A stretch of DNA of 64,000 nt from contig JACKBT010000004.1 in NCBI GenBank assembly GCA_020634415.1, positions 1 to 64,000 on the forward strand. The letters run 5' to 3'. This document shows, in pieces, positions 25,363-32,995 of this stretch (positions are counted from its first letter, which is position 1; every line of letters begins with the position of its first letter). The notes below the pieces were generated by a model. It made no database searches. It saw only the letters and a list, made by a program, of their open reading frames with translations, and had not been told where the DNA came from. This stretch comes from Ardenticatenaceae bacterium. GTDB taxonomy: Bacteria; Chloroflexota; Anaerolineae; Promineifilales; Promineifilaceae. The translations under genes and the position numbers were made by a program.

Positions 25363-27628
25363 TTTTGGATTTCAAGTAGCGATACAACACGCCGATGACG
25401 GTGGCTGGCTCGGCTTCTCGTTCGCGGTTGTATTGGCGGGTGGCTCGGCTGCGGCTGAGGTGCAGATAGCGGCGGGCGCGGGTGATGCCCACGTAGAGCA
25501 GTCGCAGCCGCTCGCTGATAATTTCGATGTGGGCTGATTCGGTAGCGGTGCGTCCTTCAAAAATGCCCGCTTCCCCCTTCATTAAATAGTTCAATTGGGC
25601 CGTTGCTTCGGCGGTGGGGTCGCCGCCAAGAAAGTCGTGTACGCCGAGGAAGGCGGCATCGAGATTGCCCGGAATCCAAAAGCCATCTATGCCCACGAGG
25701 TAGACGGCATCCCACTCCAGCCCTTTGGCGCTGTGCTGGGTGGTGAGGGTGAGGCGGCCTGGTTTGGGTTCGTAGCCATAGTCGGTGGGGGAGACGACGG
25801 GCAGGCGGCGGCGGCCTGTGGCAATGCCTTCCAACTCGGCCACCAGTTCGGGCAGGCGCAGTTCGGGTTGGGCATCGCGCCAGCCGCGCAGGGTGGTGGC
25901 GATTTGGTAAGCCAGGGCCAAATCGGCTTCGTGAACCTCATCGCCCCAGGCAAATAGTTCGTCGCCGAGGGCTAGAGCGAGGTCGTCAATGGGTAACGGC
26001 CGTAAATCAAACATCCTGCGCAAAAAAGTAACCAGCCGCTCCACATGGCGTAAATCATCTTCTGTGGCAATGCCCGCTGGCAGCCCGGTTTCCACATCAT
26101 CTTCCTGCCAGGGGAAGAGCAGGGCTTCGGGGCGGTGGGTGCTGCGCAGGATGGTGTGGAAGCGTTCCAGGTTTTCGCTGGGGCCGGGGGCGGCGGGATG
26201 GCCGAGGGCGTGCAGGCTGGCGTGGGCGTTGACCAGAGCGCGGGTGTCCAGGGGATCGGCCAGCAGGGCCAGGATGGCGTGCATGGCGGCGGCGATTTCT
26301 CGTTCCTGGCTGCCGCCGCGCAGCAAATTGTCGTAATCGGCGCCGATTTCGTCTAAATGCTCGGCGACGGCGTGGCCCATTTGGTTGGTGGGGACGAGGA
26401 TGGCGAGGGTGTGCTGGGGGTTGTCCTTCGCGTAGCGAATGGCGGCTTTGGCGATGGCGGGCAGTTCTTCATCTTCGCGGTGCTTGAAGACGCGGATTTC
26501 GATTTTGGCTTCGCTGTCGGGTGGGTTGGGTTGAGCATCGCCGGGGGGTGTGGGCAGGATGTCTTGGCGGCGGAAGGTGTTTTCGCGCACTTCGAGGACG
26601 GGGTGGTTGTCTATGACCCAGTGCAGGACGTGGTTGGCAGCGTTGAGGATGAGGGGGGCGCAGCGGCCGCTGTTGGGTAACGGCCGTTCTACCACCCCCT
26701 CCTGCTCGATGAAGGCATTAAAAAAGCGGGGATGGGCGGCGGTGAAGGTGCTGGTGATGGCCTGGTTGGGGTCGCCGACGCGCACCAGATTGCCATTGGG
26801 GCCGGTGAGGGCGGAGAGCAGGATTTCTTGGAGGGGTACGCTGTCTTGGGCTTCGTCTTCCAACACGTAGGGCCAGCGTTGGCGTAGTTCTTCGGCCAGA
26901 GACGGCCGTTGTTCCAACAAATCTACGGCTTGCCAGATGAGGTCGTCAAAGTCGTAGGCGGCCTGGCGGTGGAGGATGGATTGGTAACGGCCGTAGATGC
27001 CGGTTAGCATTTGTAGCAGGGGGGACTGGGAGACTGGAGACTGGAGACTGCCAGTCTCTAGTCCCCAGTCTCTTAGTCTCTCCATAATCACCTCTGGCTG
27101 ATACCGCTCATTCTTGGCGGCGCGGATGAAGGTTTTGGCGGTGCTTTCGGTGATGCTGCGCCAGCGGGCTTTCATTTGGGGGCTGTCGTCGGGCAGGAAG
27201 GCATGCCAGAGGTCAGGATTGTTTTCGATCCAGGCATCTACGGCGCGGGCCAGGAAGTGGGTGCTTTGCCCTTCGTCGAGAACGATGAAGGCGTTTTCGC
27301 CATCGCCCAGACCGCGTTGGGAGACGTTGACGATTTCCAGGGCGAGGCTGTGCAGGGTGCGCACGTCGAAGCCGACGGGGAAGATGCCCATTTCGTCGAG
27401 CCGTTTGCGGATGTTGTTTTTGAAGTTGTCTACGCTGGCGTTGAGGTAGGTGACGATGAGGATGCGCTGCCCGGTGTCGGGGTTGAGACGGCCGTCGGCG
27501 ATTAATTGGGCGGCGAGCAGGGAGAGGGTGAAGGTTTTGCCGCTGCCGGGCACGGCGCTGACGGCCATACGGCCGTTGGTGTATTCTAAAATGGCTTGCT
27601 GTGCCGGTCGGAGTTGGATATCGGTCAT
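25355..27628 (-). CDS. UvrD/Rep superfamily I DNA helicase
   Basis: 757 residues. Superfamily I motifs in order: I AVPGSGKT (25-32), Ia VTYLNASVDNFKNNIRKRL, II LEDEAQDS (a variant of the usual DExx), III RVGDPNQAI, IV region LAILVPTNQMGHAVA, V TTQHSAKGLEWDAVYL and VI LLYVGITRARRYLHLS. It unwinds DNA 3' to 5' using ATP, likely in repair or replication restart. Residues about 182-203 (LETGSLQSPVSQSP) are not part of the helicase fold. They are a GGAGACT hairpin repeat read in frame within the 1B region. The C-terminus is short and lacks a nuclease domain. ATG at 27628. Confidence 0.9.
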   Translation of the reverse strand: MTDIQLRPAQQAILEYTNGRMAVSAVPGSGKTFTLSLLAAQLIADGRLNPDTGQRILIVTYLNASVDNFKNNIRKRLDEMGIFPVGFDVRTLHSLALEIVNVSQRGLGDGENAFIVLDEGQSTHFLARAVDAWIENNPDLWHAFLPDDSPQMKARWRSITESTAKTFIRAAKNERYQPEVIMERLRDWGLETGSLQSPVSQSPLLQMLTGIYGRYQSILHRQAAYDFDDLIWQAVDLLEQRPSLAEELRQRWPYVLEDEAQDSVPLQEILLSALTGPNGNLVRVGDPNQAITSTFTAAHPRFFNAFIEQEGVVERPLPNSGRCAPLILNAANHVLHWVIDNHPVLEVRENTFRRQDILPTPPGDAQPNPPDSEAKIEIRVFKHREDEELPAIAKAAIRYAKDNPQHTLAILVPTNQMGHAVAEHLDEIGADYDNLLRGGSQEREIAAAMHAILALLADPLDTRALVNAHASLHALGHPAAPGPSENLERFHTILRSTHRPEALLFPWQEDDVETGLPAGIATEDDLRHVERLVTFLRRMFDLRPLPIDDLALALGDELFAWGDEVHEADLALAYQIATTLRGWRDAQPELRLPELVAELEGIATGRRRLPVVSPTDYGYEPKPGRLTLTTQHSAKGLEWDAVYLVGIDGFWIPGNLDAAFLGVHDFLGGDPTAEATAQLNYLMKGEAGIFEGRTATESAHIEIISERLRLLYVGITRARRYLHLSRSRATRQYNREREAEPATVIGVLYRYLKSKTG
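27021..27083. repeat. GGAGACT hairpin repeat, copy 3, inside the helicase gene
   Basis: GGGGACTGGGAGACTGGAGA on the left and its inverted counterpart on the right (CCAGTCTCTAGTCCCCAGTC). Length and phase keep the reading frame open. Confidence 0.9.
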
Positions 27629-27631
27629 GAG

Positions 27632-27694
27632 GTAATTGGGTAATGGGGTAATTGGGTAATTGGTCGTTACTCAATTACCCAATTACTTAATTAC
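27632..27694. repeat. GTAATTGGGTAA foldback repeat
   Basis: 12-base perfect arms at 27649-27660 and 27675-27686, within a wider array of GTAATTGG units. It spans the gap between the helicase start and the cytochrome stop and overlaps the last codons of the latter. Confidence 0.85.
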
Positions 27695-29909
27695 TCCTCG
27701 TAATAAAAGGCAAGTACAGTCGGTTATCAATATCTGGGGCGGTAAGGGTGATGGTGTGGGTGGCGGTGACTTGGTTGACACCGTTGCTGGCGGTGAGGGT
27801 GATGGTTTGGCTGCCAGCCAGCGGCCAGGTGTAGGTGATGTTGTCGCTGGTGTCCCAGGCGAGGTGGGTGGTGGTGGTTTGGCCGTCGGCCATCCAGGTG
27901 TAGCTGAGGGGCAGGGTGGTGGTGAGGGGGAGCAGGTTGGCCTGGAAGCTGTAGGCGGTGTGGGTGGTGCCGGTGAGGGGGCCGCTGAGGGTAACGGCCG
28001 TTGGCAGTAAGGGATAGTCACAAATGGCCGGATAGCTGCTGTTTAGCTGTCTCATGTCGGGTAAGGATTGGCTCGTGGCACTGGTGGTGAAATCCATAGC
28101 GGCCATGATTTCGGGGCGGCTGCGTTCGGTCTGTTCCCACAAATCGTAGAGGATGTCGCCATTGTTGCCAGCGGGGTTGGGGTTGTTGTCGCGCAGGAAT
28201 TCGATGTACTCTTTGCTGGCGACCTGGTGCATAAGGCGCACTGTGCCGGTGACGACGCTGCTCGGCAGGTTGTAGAGGGTGGTGTCCCAGTATTGCTCGT
28301 TGGCGTAGAGGGTGGATGAGGGACGGCCGTTAGCATATGGAGCCGCACCTTGTTCGGCAAAAGCGGCGAAATCATACCCACGCGGCGGAATGCGATTGTC
28401 GCAGATGATGACGTTGTTGAGGACGAAGTGGAATGAGTGCCCCACTTCTAGCCCCAACTGTGCCGCCAGATCGGGCGAGAGGCCGTGCAGGGATTCGTAA
28501 ACTTTTAAGGTAGGGTCGGTATGGTAGCCGCTGAGATCGGCTGTGCCTACATTATACGCGCCGGATGTGTACACTAATGTCCCATTGATGTCGTAACCCT
28601 CCACTTGCAGCCACATGCGCCGTCCTTCCACATAGCCGCTGGGCAGCTTGTGCCCGCTCTGGTTGGTGACGGTGACGACGAGGGTGTCGCCGATTTTGGT
28701 GGCGGCGAGGGTGGCCGCGTTTTGCAGCATGTAGCGTGCCCGCAGTGTGCCTGATATGAGAGCCTGTGCCCGCATTTCGGCCTGGACGGTGCCGGTGTAG
28801 GTGCTGCTGAACACGGGATGCAGGGGTAGGATTTGGGGAACCCAGGTGTTGGCCCCTGTGAGATCGTGCAGGGGGTAGTTGGGGCGCGGGGTGTTGGGCT
28901 GGCCGGGCCAGATGCCGCCTGTGCCGGTGATGGCCCGCATGTGGCAATCTTGGCAGGTGGAGACGTAATCGTTGTTGCCGCCGAACTGCGGCGCGTAGAT
29001 GCCGCCGGGGGTGTTGTAGCTGCTTAAGGCCCATTCGCTGAAGGTGCGCTCGATGGGGAAGGGATCAACGAGATCACTGGCTTGGCCGAGGGGGTTGAGC
29101 TGGTAGCTTTGGGTGGTTTCGTCCCAGGAAAAGACGGGGTTGTCTATGTTGTGGCAGCTGCCACAGAGGAGGCTTTCGGTGTGGTAGGGGGATTGCAGGG
29201 TGGCGGAGATGTTGATGGCGAGGTGGGGGTCGAAGCCGAGGGTGTCGGTGACGTTGAGGGGGCCGCGCCGGTGGTCGAGGGGGTCTACGATGATGGAGGC
29301 GTTGCCGGGGAAGGTGACGGGGGCGGTGATGGCGGCCAGGACTTCTAGATCGCGGGCAGGGTTTTCGTTGGTGTAGAAGGGGTCTACCATGCGGTGGCAG
29401 ACTTCGCATTGTACGCCTTCGAGGTCGTCGGGGGTGAAGTTGCTGGTGTCGCTGGTGGGGGCATGACGGGCATCTAGCCAGCCGCGTGGCACGTGGCAGC
29501 GCAGGCAAAAATCACCGCTGAAGGCGGCATCGGCGTTGGCGATGTCGAGGGCGGCATAAAAGAGGGGGTCACGCCCGGCCTGGGCCATCATGCTGCCGAA
29601 CCAGGCGGACCAGGTTTCGGTGCCAGCGGGTTGGATGGTTTGCTGGCTGTAGCCATCGCCATGGCAGAAGGTGCAGTTTTCGGGGGCGATGATTTCGGCT
29701 TGAATTTGACCGGGTTGGGTGCCGGGCAGGAAGAAGTCTTGGCGGGTGGTGGGGACGCGGGCATTGCTGGTTTGGGGGTGAAGGGTGGGATGGTTGGGGG
29801 GTAAAGCGGCCGTGGCTGTGGGCAAGGGCATGAGCAAAAGGGCAAAGGTGAGGCCGGTTAGGATTAGGACAGTGCCAACAATTAATAAAAGTGAAGGAAG
29901 TCGTCTCAT
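27687..29909 (-). CDS. Secreted five-heme c-type cytochrome with C-terminal Ig/PKD-like domain
   Basis: 740 residues. A signal peptide or anchor covers 1-36. Five CxxCH heme-c motifs are at Cys79-His83, Cys135-His139, Cys168-His172, Cys249-His253 and Cys319-His323. The spacing suits a cytochrome c-554/NrfB-like multiheme module (residues 60-330). The middle (340-620) is beta-rich with TLVVTVTNQSGHKLPSGY, a motif I associate with multiheme cytochromes. The last 90 residues form a PKD/Ig-like domain (LSYTWMADGQ, TITLTASNGV) and end RLYLPFITRSN. It should work outside the membrane in electron transfer. No cytochrome maturation or partner oxidoreductase gene is adjacent. It is divergently arranged with a glycosidase-like gene. 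Confidence 0.87.
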   Translation of the reverse strand: MRRLPSLLLIVGTVLILTGLTFALLLMPLPTATAALPPNHPTLHPQTSNARVPTTRQDFFLPGTQPGQIQAEIIAPENCTFCHGDGYSQQTIQPAGTETWSAWFGSMMAQAGRDPLFYAALDIANADAAFSGDFCLRCHVPRGWLDARHAPTSDTSNFTPDDLEGVQCEVCHRMVDPFYTNENPARDLEVLAAITAPVTFPGNASIIVDPLDHRRGPLNVTDTLGFDPHLAINISATLQSPYHTESLLCGSCHNIDNPVFSWDETTQSYQLNPLGQASDLVDPFPIERTFSEWALSSYNTPGGIYAPQFGGNNDYVSTCQDCHMRAITGTGGIWPGQPNTPRPNYPLHDLTGANTWVPQILPLHPVFSSTYTGTVQAEMRAQALISGTLRARYMLQNAATLAATKIGDTLVVTVTNQSGHKLPSGYVEGRRMWLQVEGYDINGTLVYTSGAYNVGTADLSGYHTDPTLKVYESLHGLSPDLAAQLGLEVGHSFHFVLNNVIICDNRIPPRGYDFAAFAEQGAAPYANGRPSSTLYANEQYWDTTLYNLPSSVVTGTVRLMHQVASKEYIEFLRDNNPNPAGNNGDILYDLWEQTERSRPEIMAAMDFTTSATSQSLPDMRQLNSSYPAICDYPLLPTAVTLSGPLTGTTHTAYSFQANLLPLTTTLPLSYTWMADGQTTTTHLAWDTSDNITYTWPLAGSQTITLTASNGVNQVTATHTITLTAPDIDNRLYLPFITRSN

Positions 29910-30001
29910 TGAAGGTTCCAGTGGTGGGCATGATTACTTTTCTAGCTGGTTTGCTATTATAATCTCGCCCGTTTGTTAAGGCATGGGAATTTAAACTTAC
30001 A

Positions 30002-30047
30002 AGAGATTGGAGACTGGAGGCTAGAGACTACCTAGTCTCCAATCTCT
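30002..30047. repeat. GGAGATT hairpin repeat, copy 4
   Basis: 14-base perfect arms (30002-30015, 30034-30047), in the divergent spacer between the cytochrome and glycosidase-like genes, 17 bases before the latter's ATG. Confidence 0.9.
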
Positions 30048-30064
30048 TGTCTCTAATTTCAGTT

Positions 30065-31810
30065 ATGAAGCAATCAGGTTTGAAGCTGTTCGTATTTTTA
30101 CTGGCAATTGTGGTTTTGGTCAATGGCTTGGCGGGCCAGCCGGTGAGCCGGGCGCAGGGGGTGATTGACCCGCGCTTTGGGGCGATTGAATCTTTTTGGG
30201 CACCGCAGGAAGCGGCCGATTTGGGTGTGGGCTGGGAGCGGATTTTGTTTTACTGGAGCGAAATTCAGCCTACGGGGCCGGGGGATTGGAATACGCTGCA
30301 TGTGTTGGAGGAGTGGTTGGCGGAGGCGAATGGGCAGGGGCGCACGATTGTGGGGCTGTTGAAGAATACGCCGGCCTGGGCGACGGATGGTCAGCCTTTT
30401 TCGGGGGTGCCGCGTGGGCTTTATTTGCCGGTGGATGATCCGGGTAATTTGTGGGCGACGTATTTGCGGCAGGTGGCGGCTTATTATGGGCCGCGGGGGG
30501 TGCATCATTGGATTATTTGGAATGAGCCGGATATTGCGCCGGATGTGTATGGGCATGAGTTTAGTGGGACGACGCAGGATTATTATCAGTTGGTGAAGGT
30601 GGCGTATCAGGTGTTGAAAACGGCCGATCCAGAGGCAGTGATTCACCTAGGAGGCATGACATATTGGCATGACCCAAGTTATTTGCGCCGTTTTTTGGGA
30701 GTGGTAACGGCCGATCCCACGGCCGCCGAGAATAACTATTATTTTGACATCATCACCTACCATATTTATTTTCGGCCGGAGACGATTTATTCGATTGTGG
30801 GGGGGGGCTTTTCTTTGCAGCAGGAGTTGGGGATTCCGTTTAAGCCGATTTGGGTGAATGAGACGAATGCGCGGCCTAGTATGGACCCGGAGTGGCCGGT
30901 GCAGGTGCAGTCGTTTCCGGTGGATTTGGAGCAGCAGGCCTGGTACATTGTGCAGGCTCATGCGGTGGGTTTTAATGCGGGGGCGGCGCGGATGGGGGTG
31001 TATAAGCTGGTGGATATTAATATGGCGCCGGGGGATGAGTCGTGGGGGTTGATACGGCCGTATGATTTCAGTAAACGTCCCGCTTATTATGCCTATGAGA
31101 CGACGATTAAGTATCTGAGTGGGTTTACTTATCCGGTGCGGCGGGAGCAGGGGGATGGGTATTATATTTTTACGTTTAACCGCCCGGAGGGGGTGACGCG
31201 GGTGATGTGGGCGCGAACGCCAACGGCCGTTACGCTGCGTGTGCCTGCTTTGGCTGATTCGGCTTTGCTGGTAACGGCCGTTGGTGAGACCACCACCATT
31301 GTGCCGGAGAATGGGGTGTATACGATTGATCTGGCGGGGATGCGCTGCCATGCGGAATGTTATATGGGGGGGCCGCCGCTCTTTTTGGTGGAGGCGGGGG
31401 TAGTGGCCGAGGGTGTGACGGCGGCGCAGCCTTCTGTGCCGACCCCTACGGCGGCAATGACGGCCACGGCAACGGCCGTTCCGCCCACCGCTACGATTAC
31501 GCCTACGGTTACGGCCACAGCCACAGCTTTGCCTACCGCAACCCCGACGCAGCCGCCGACGGCTACGAACACGGCCACGCCGACGGCAACCCCCATGACG
31601 GAACCGACGCTGACGAAGACGGCCACGCCGACTGAGGTGATGGAAGTGGCGCAGGTGATGGAGGTGGAAACGGCCGTACCCGCTACACCGACCGCAGCTT
31701 CGCCTGCAATGTCAGAGACGCAAACCTCGGCTTTCTCATCCTGGTGGTTATTGGCCGCGGCTGCCGTTGGGGGTGGGGTGCTGCTGGGCCTGGCGCGGAG
31801 GCGGAAATAA
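30065..31810 (+). CDS. Surface glycoside hydrolase-like protein (clan A TIM barrel) with Thr/Pro stalk and C-terminal anchor
   Basis: 581 residues from the ATG at 30065 (an upstream TTG lies in a repeat). A signal peptide covers 1-30. The catalytic-type barrel runs over about 33-390 with the acid/base motif IIWNEPD (Glu154) and the likely nucleophile in PIWVNETNARP (Glu266), as in GH39/GH5-like clan A enzymes. A beta domain follows to about 460. Residues 460-545 are a Thr/Ala/Pro stalk (TATATAVPPTATITP type), probably glycosylated. The last 25 residues are a hydrophobic helix then ARRRK, a membrane stop. It should cleave or bind polysaccharide at the cell surface. Substrate unknown. It ends at a strong terminator. 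Confidence 0.85.
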   Translation: MKQSGLKLFVFLLAIVVLVNGLAGQPVSRAQGVIDPRFGAIESFWAPQEAADLGVGWERILFYWSEIQPTGPGDWNTLHVLEEWLAEANGQGRTIVGLLKNTPAWATDGQPFSGVPRGLYLPVDDPGNLWATYLRQVAAYYGPRGVHHWIIWNEPDIAPDVYGHEFSGTTQDYYQLVKVAYQVLKTADPEAVIHLGGMTYWHDPSYLRRFLGVVTADPTAAENNYYFDIITYHIYFRPETIYSIVGGGFSLQQELGIPFKPIWVNETNARPSMDPEWPVQVQSFPVDLEQQAWYIVQAHAVGFNAGAARMGVYKLVDINMAPGDESWGLIRPYDFSKRPAYYAYETTIKYLSGFTYPVRREQGDGYYIFTFNRPEGVTRVMWARTPTAVTLRVPALADSALLVTAVGETTTIVPENGVYTIDLAGMRCHAECYMGGPPLFLVEAGVVAEGVTAAQPSVPTPTAAMTATATAVPPTATITPTVTATATALPTATPTQPPTATNTATPTATPMTEPTLTKTATPTEVMEVAQVMEVETAVPATPTAASPAMSETQTSAFSSWWLLAAAAVGGGVLLGLARRRK

Positions 31811-31847
31811 AAAAACCTCAGAGGGCAGCCAACCCTCTGAGGTTTTT
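31811..31847. terminator. Bidirectional terminator after the glycosidase-like gene
   Basis: 15-base perfect arms (31811-31825, 31833-31847), core CCTCAGAGGG, with A-run and T-run ends. Shared with the convergent pilin-like gene. Confidence 0.92.
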
Positions 31848-31872
31848 AAGAGAATCTGGTAACGGGCCGCAG

Positions 31873-32874
31873 TTAATTCATGGCCCAGCTTACAGCGGCG
31901 TTAAATAGTATCCAGCCAGCCCCCGTCAGGTTATCAGCACCATCATCCGAAAGGAAAAAGCCAACTCGTCGTGCTGGTGCATTCAATCCCACCATCGAAG
32001 AGCCAGTTGTATACCCAAAGATAACCCATTGCGTCGAATCGTCATCTACATGGGCGATTTTAACAGCATTGCTGCTGGGTTTACCCCAGGTGAGTGTGTC
32101 ATTCGATGAATAGACCTGTCTATCGCCGTTGGGCAACCCACCAGCCATGGCATGGCCGCTGTTGGTAATCACCACGTCCACTTCAGTAGGCTCTGTTCCT
32201 TCATCGCTCGTCATTTTCATATTGTCGAGCAAGGCATTTTCCCATAACAACACAGGTACGGTGACATTGCGGAACTCATTTCCAACGGTATTAGAATTGA
32301 CACTGGAAGAGATAATGACTAAATCCCGTCCGTTGGCATCAGAGTCTTGAGCATCACTGTCATCCATTACCAAAACGGTATGACCGAGGGCGGTTAATTG
32401 CGCAATGACAGCATCATCTCCATCACTCGGATTGTTATCATTGCCGACCACGAACAGAATATTCGGTATGGAAGGTGTTTGGGTGGGCGTGGGCGTGTTG
32501 GTGGTGGTAGCTGTGGGGGTGTTGGTGGGTGTGCTGGTATTGGTGGGTGTAGGGGAGATCACTGGCGTTTCCGTCGCCGTTGCGGTGGCAGATGGCGGTG
32601 GGGTGGCACTGGGTGTGACATTGGGGTCTGTGGTGGCGGTTGGGATAGGGGTGCCTGGCGGTGTGTAGGCCAGCAGCGAGGGTGGGGCTACGGGCGCATT
32701 GTCCACAAACCGGGAAAAGACATTGCCGATGGCCGGTTCCAAGACGTTGATAATGACGACGACAGCCAGGGCGACCAGAAGTAGAATCAGGGCATATTCA
32801 GTAACGCCCTGACCTTGTTCAGGATGCTTGTGGCTTGTTTGACTTGTTTGTTTTTTGCATGAACCTTGAAACAT
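31873..32874 (-). CDS. Flp-type pilin N-terminus fused to a large extracellular alpha/beta domain
   Basis: 333 residues. A basic leader ends at the class III cleavage site G21/QGVTE (Glu at +5), followed by a hydrophobic helix (residues 28-50). This matches the 56-residue Flp pilin at 11690, including a shared PxIGNVxSR after the helix. Then comes a Thr/Pro linker (about 70-138), and a C-terminal domain of about 195 residues: IPNILFVVGNDNNPSDGD, LTALGHTVLVMDD, DLVIISSSVNSNTVGNEF, VPVLLWENALLDNM. That pattern looks like a flavodoxin or class I amidotransferase-like fold without a visible catalytic Cys. I infer a pilin-anchored surface domain. ATG at 32874 with AGAGGACAT upstream. Confidence 0.8.
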   Translation of the reverse strand: MFQGSCKKQTSQTSHKHPEQGQGVTEYALILLLVALAVVVIINVLEPAIGNVFSRFVDNAPVAPPSLLAYTPPGTPIPTATTDPNVTPSATPPPSATATATETPVISPTPTNTSTPTNTPTATTTNTPTPTQTPSIPNILFVVGNDNNPSDGDDAVIAQLTALGHTVLVMDDSDAQDSDANGRDLVIISSSVNSNTVGNEFRNVTVPVLLWENALLDNMKMTSDEGTEPTEVDVVITNSGHAMAGGLPNGDRQVYSSNDTLTWGKPSSNAVKIAHVDDDSTQWVIFGYTTGSSMVGLNAPARRVGFFLSDDGADNLTGAGWILFNAAVSWAMN

Positions 32875-32918
32875 AATGATGTCCTCTTGCTGTACATGTA
32901 TTGATAATAACGATACCG

Positions 32919-32965
32919 ACCCGAAGGGTTGATGAGGTGATGTTACGGCCTAAAACCCTTCGGGT
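32919..32965. repeat. Perfect 12-base inverted repeat ACCCGAAGGGTT
   Basis: Arms at 32919-32930 and 32954-32965 in the gap between the TadG-like and Flp-fusion genes. There is no T-run, so a processing or stabilising hairpin is more likely than a terminator. Confidence 0.7.
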
Positions 32966-32995
32966 GATGAATCTATTCTTGTTATACCTGTCGCA

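Noticed and set aside
25099..25398. 99-codon plus-strand frame downstream of the MITE-like element
   Set aside because: It crosses a palindrome, an inverted repeat and the end of the helicase gene, and has no ribosome site.
31430..31640. Short-period repeats resembling a CRISPR or satellite
   Set aside because: These are Thr/Ala/Pro codons (ACG GCC ACG) of the glycosidase-like protein's stalk; there are no unique spacers.
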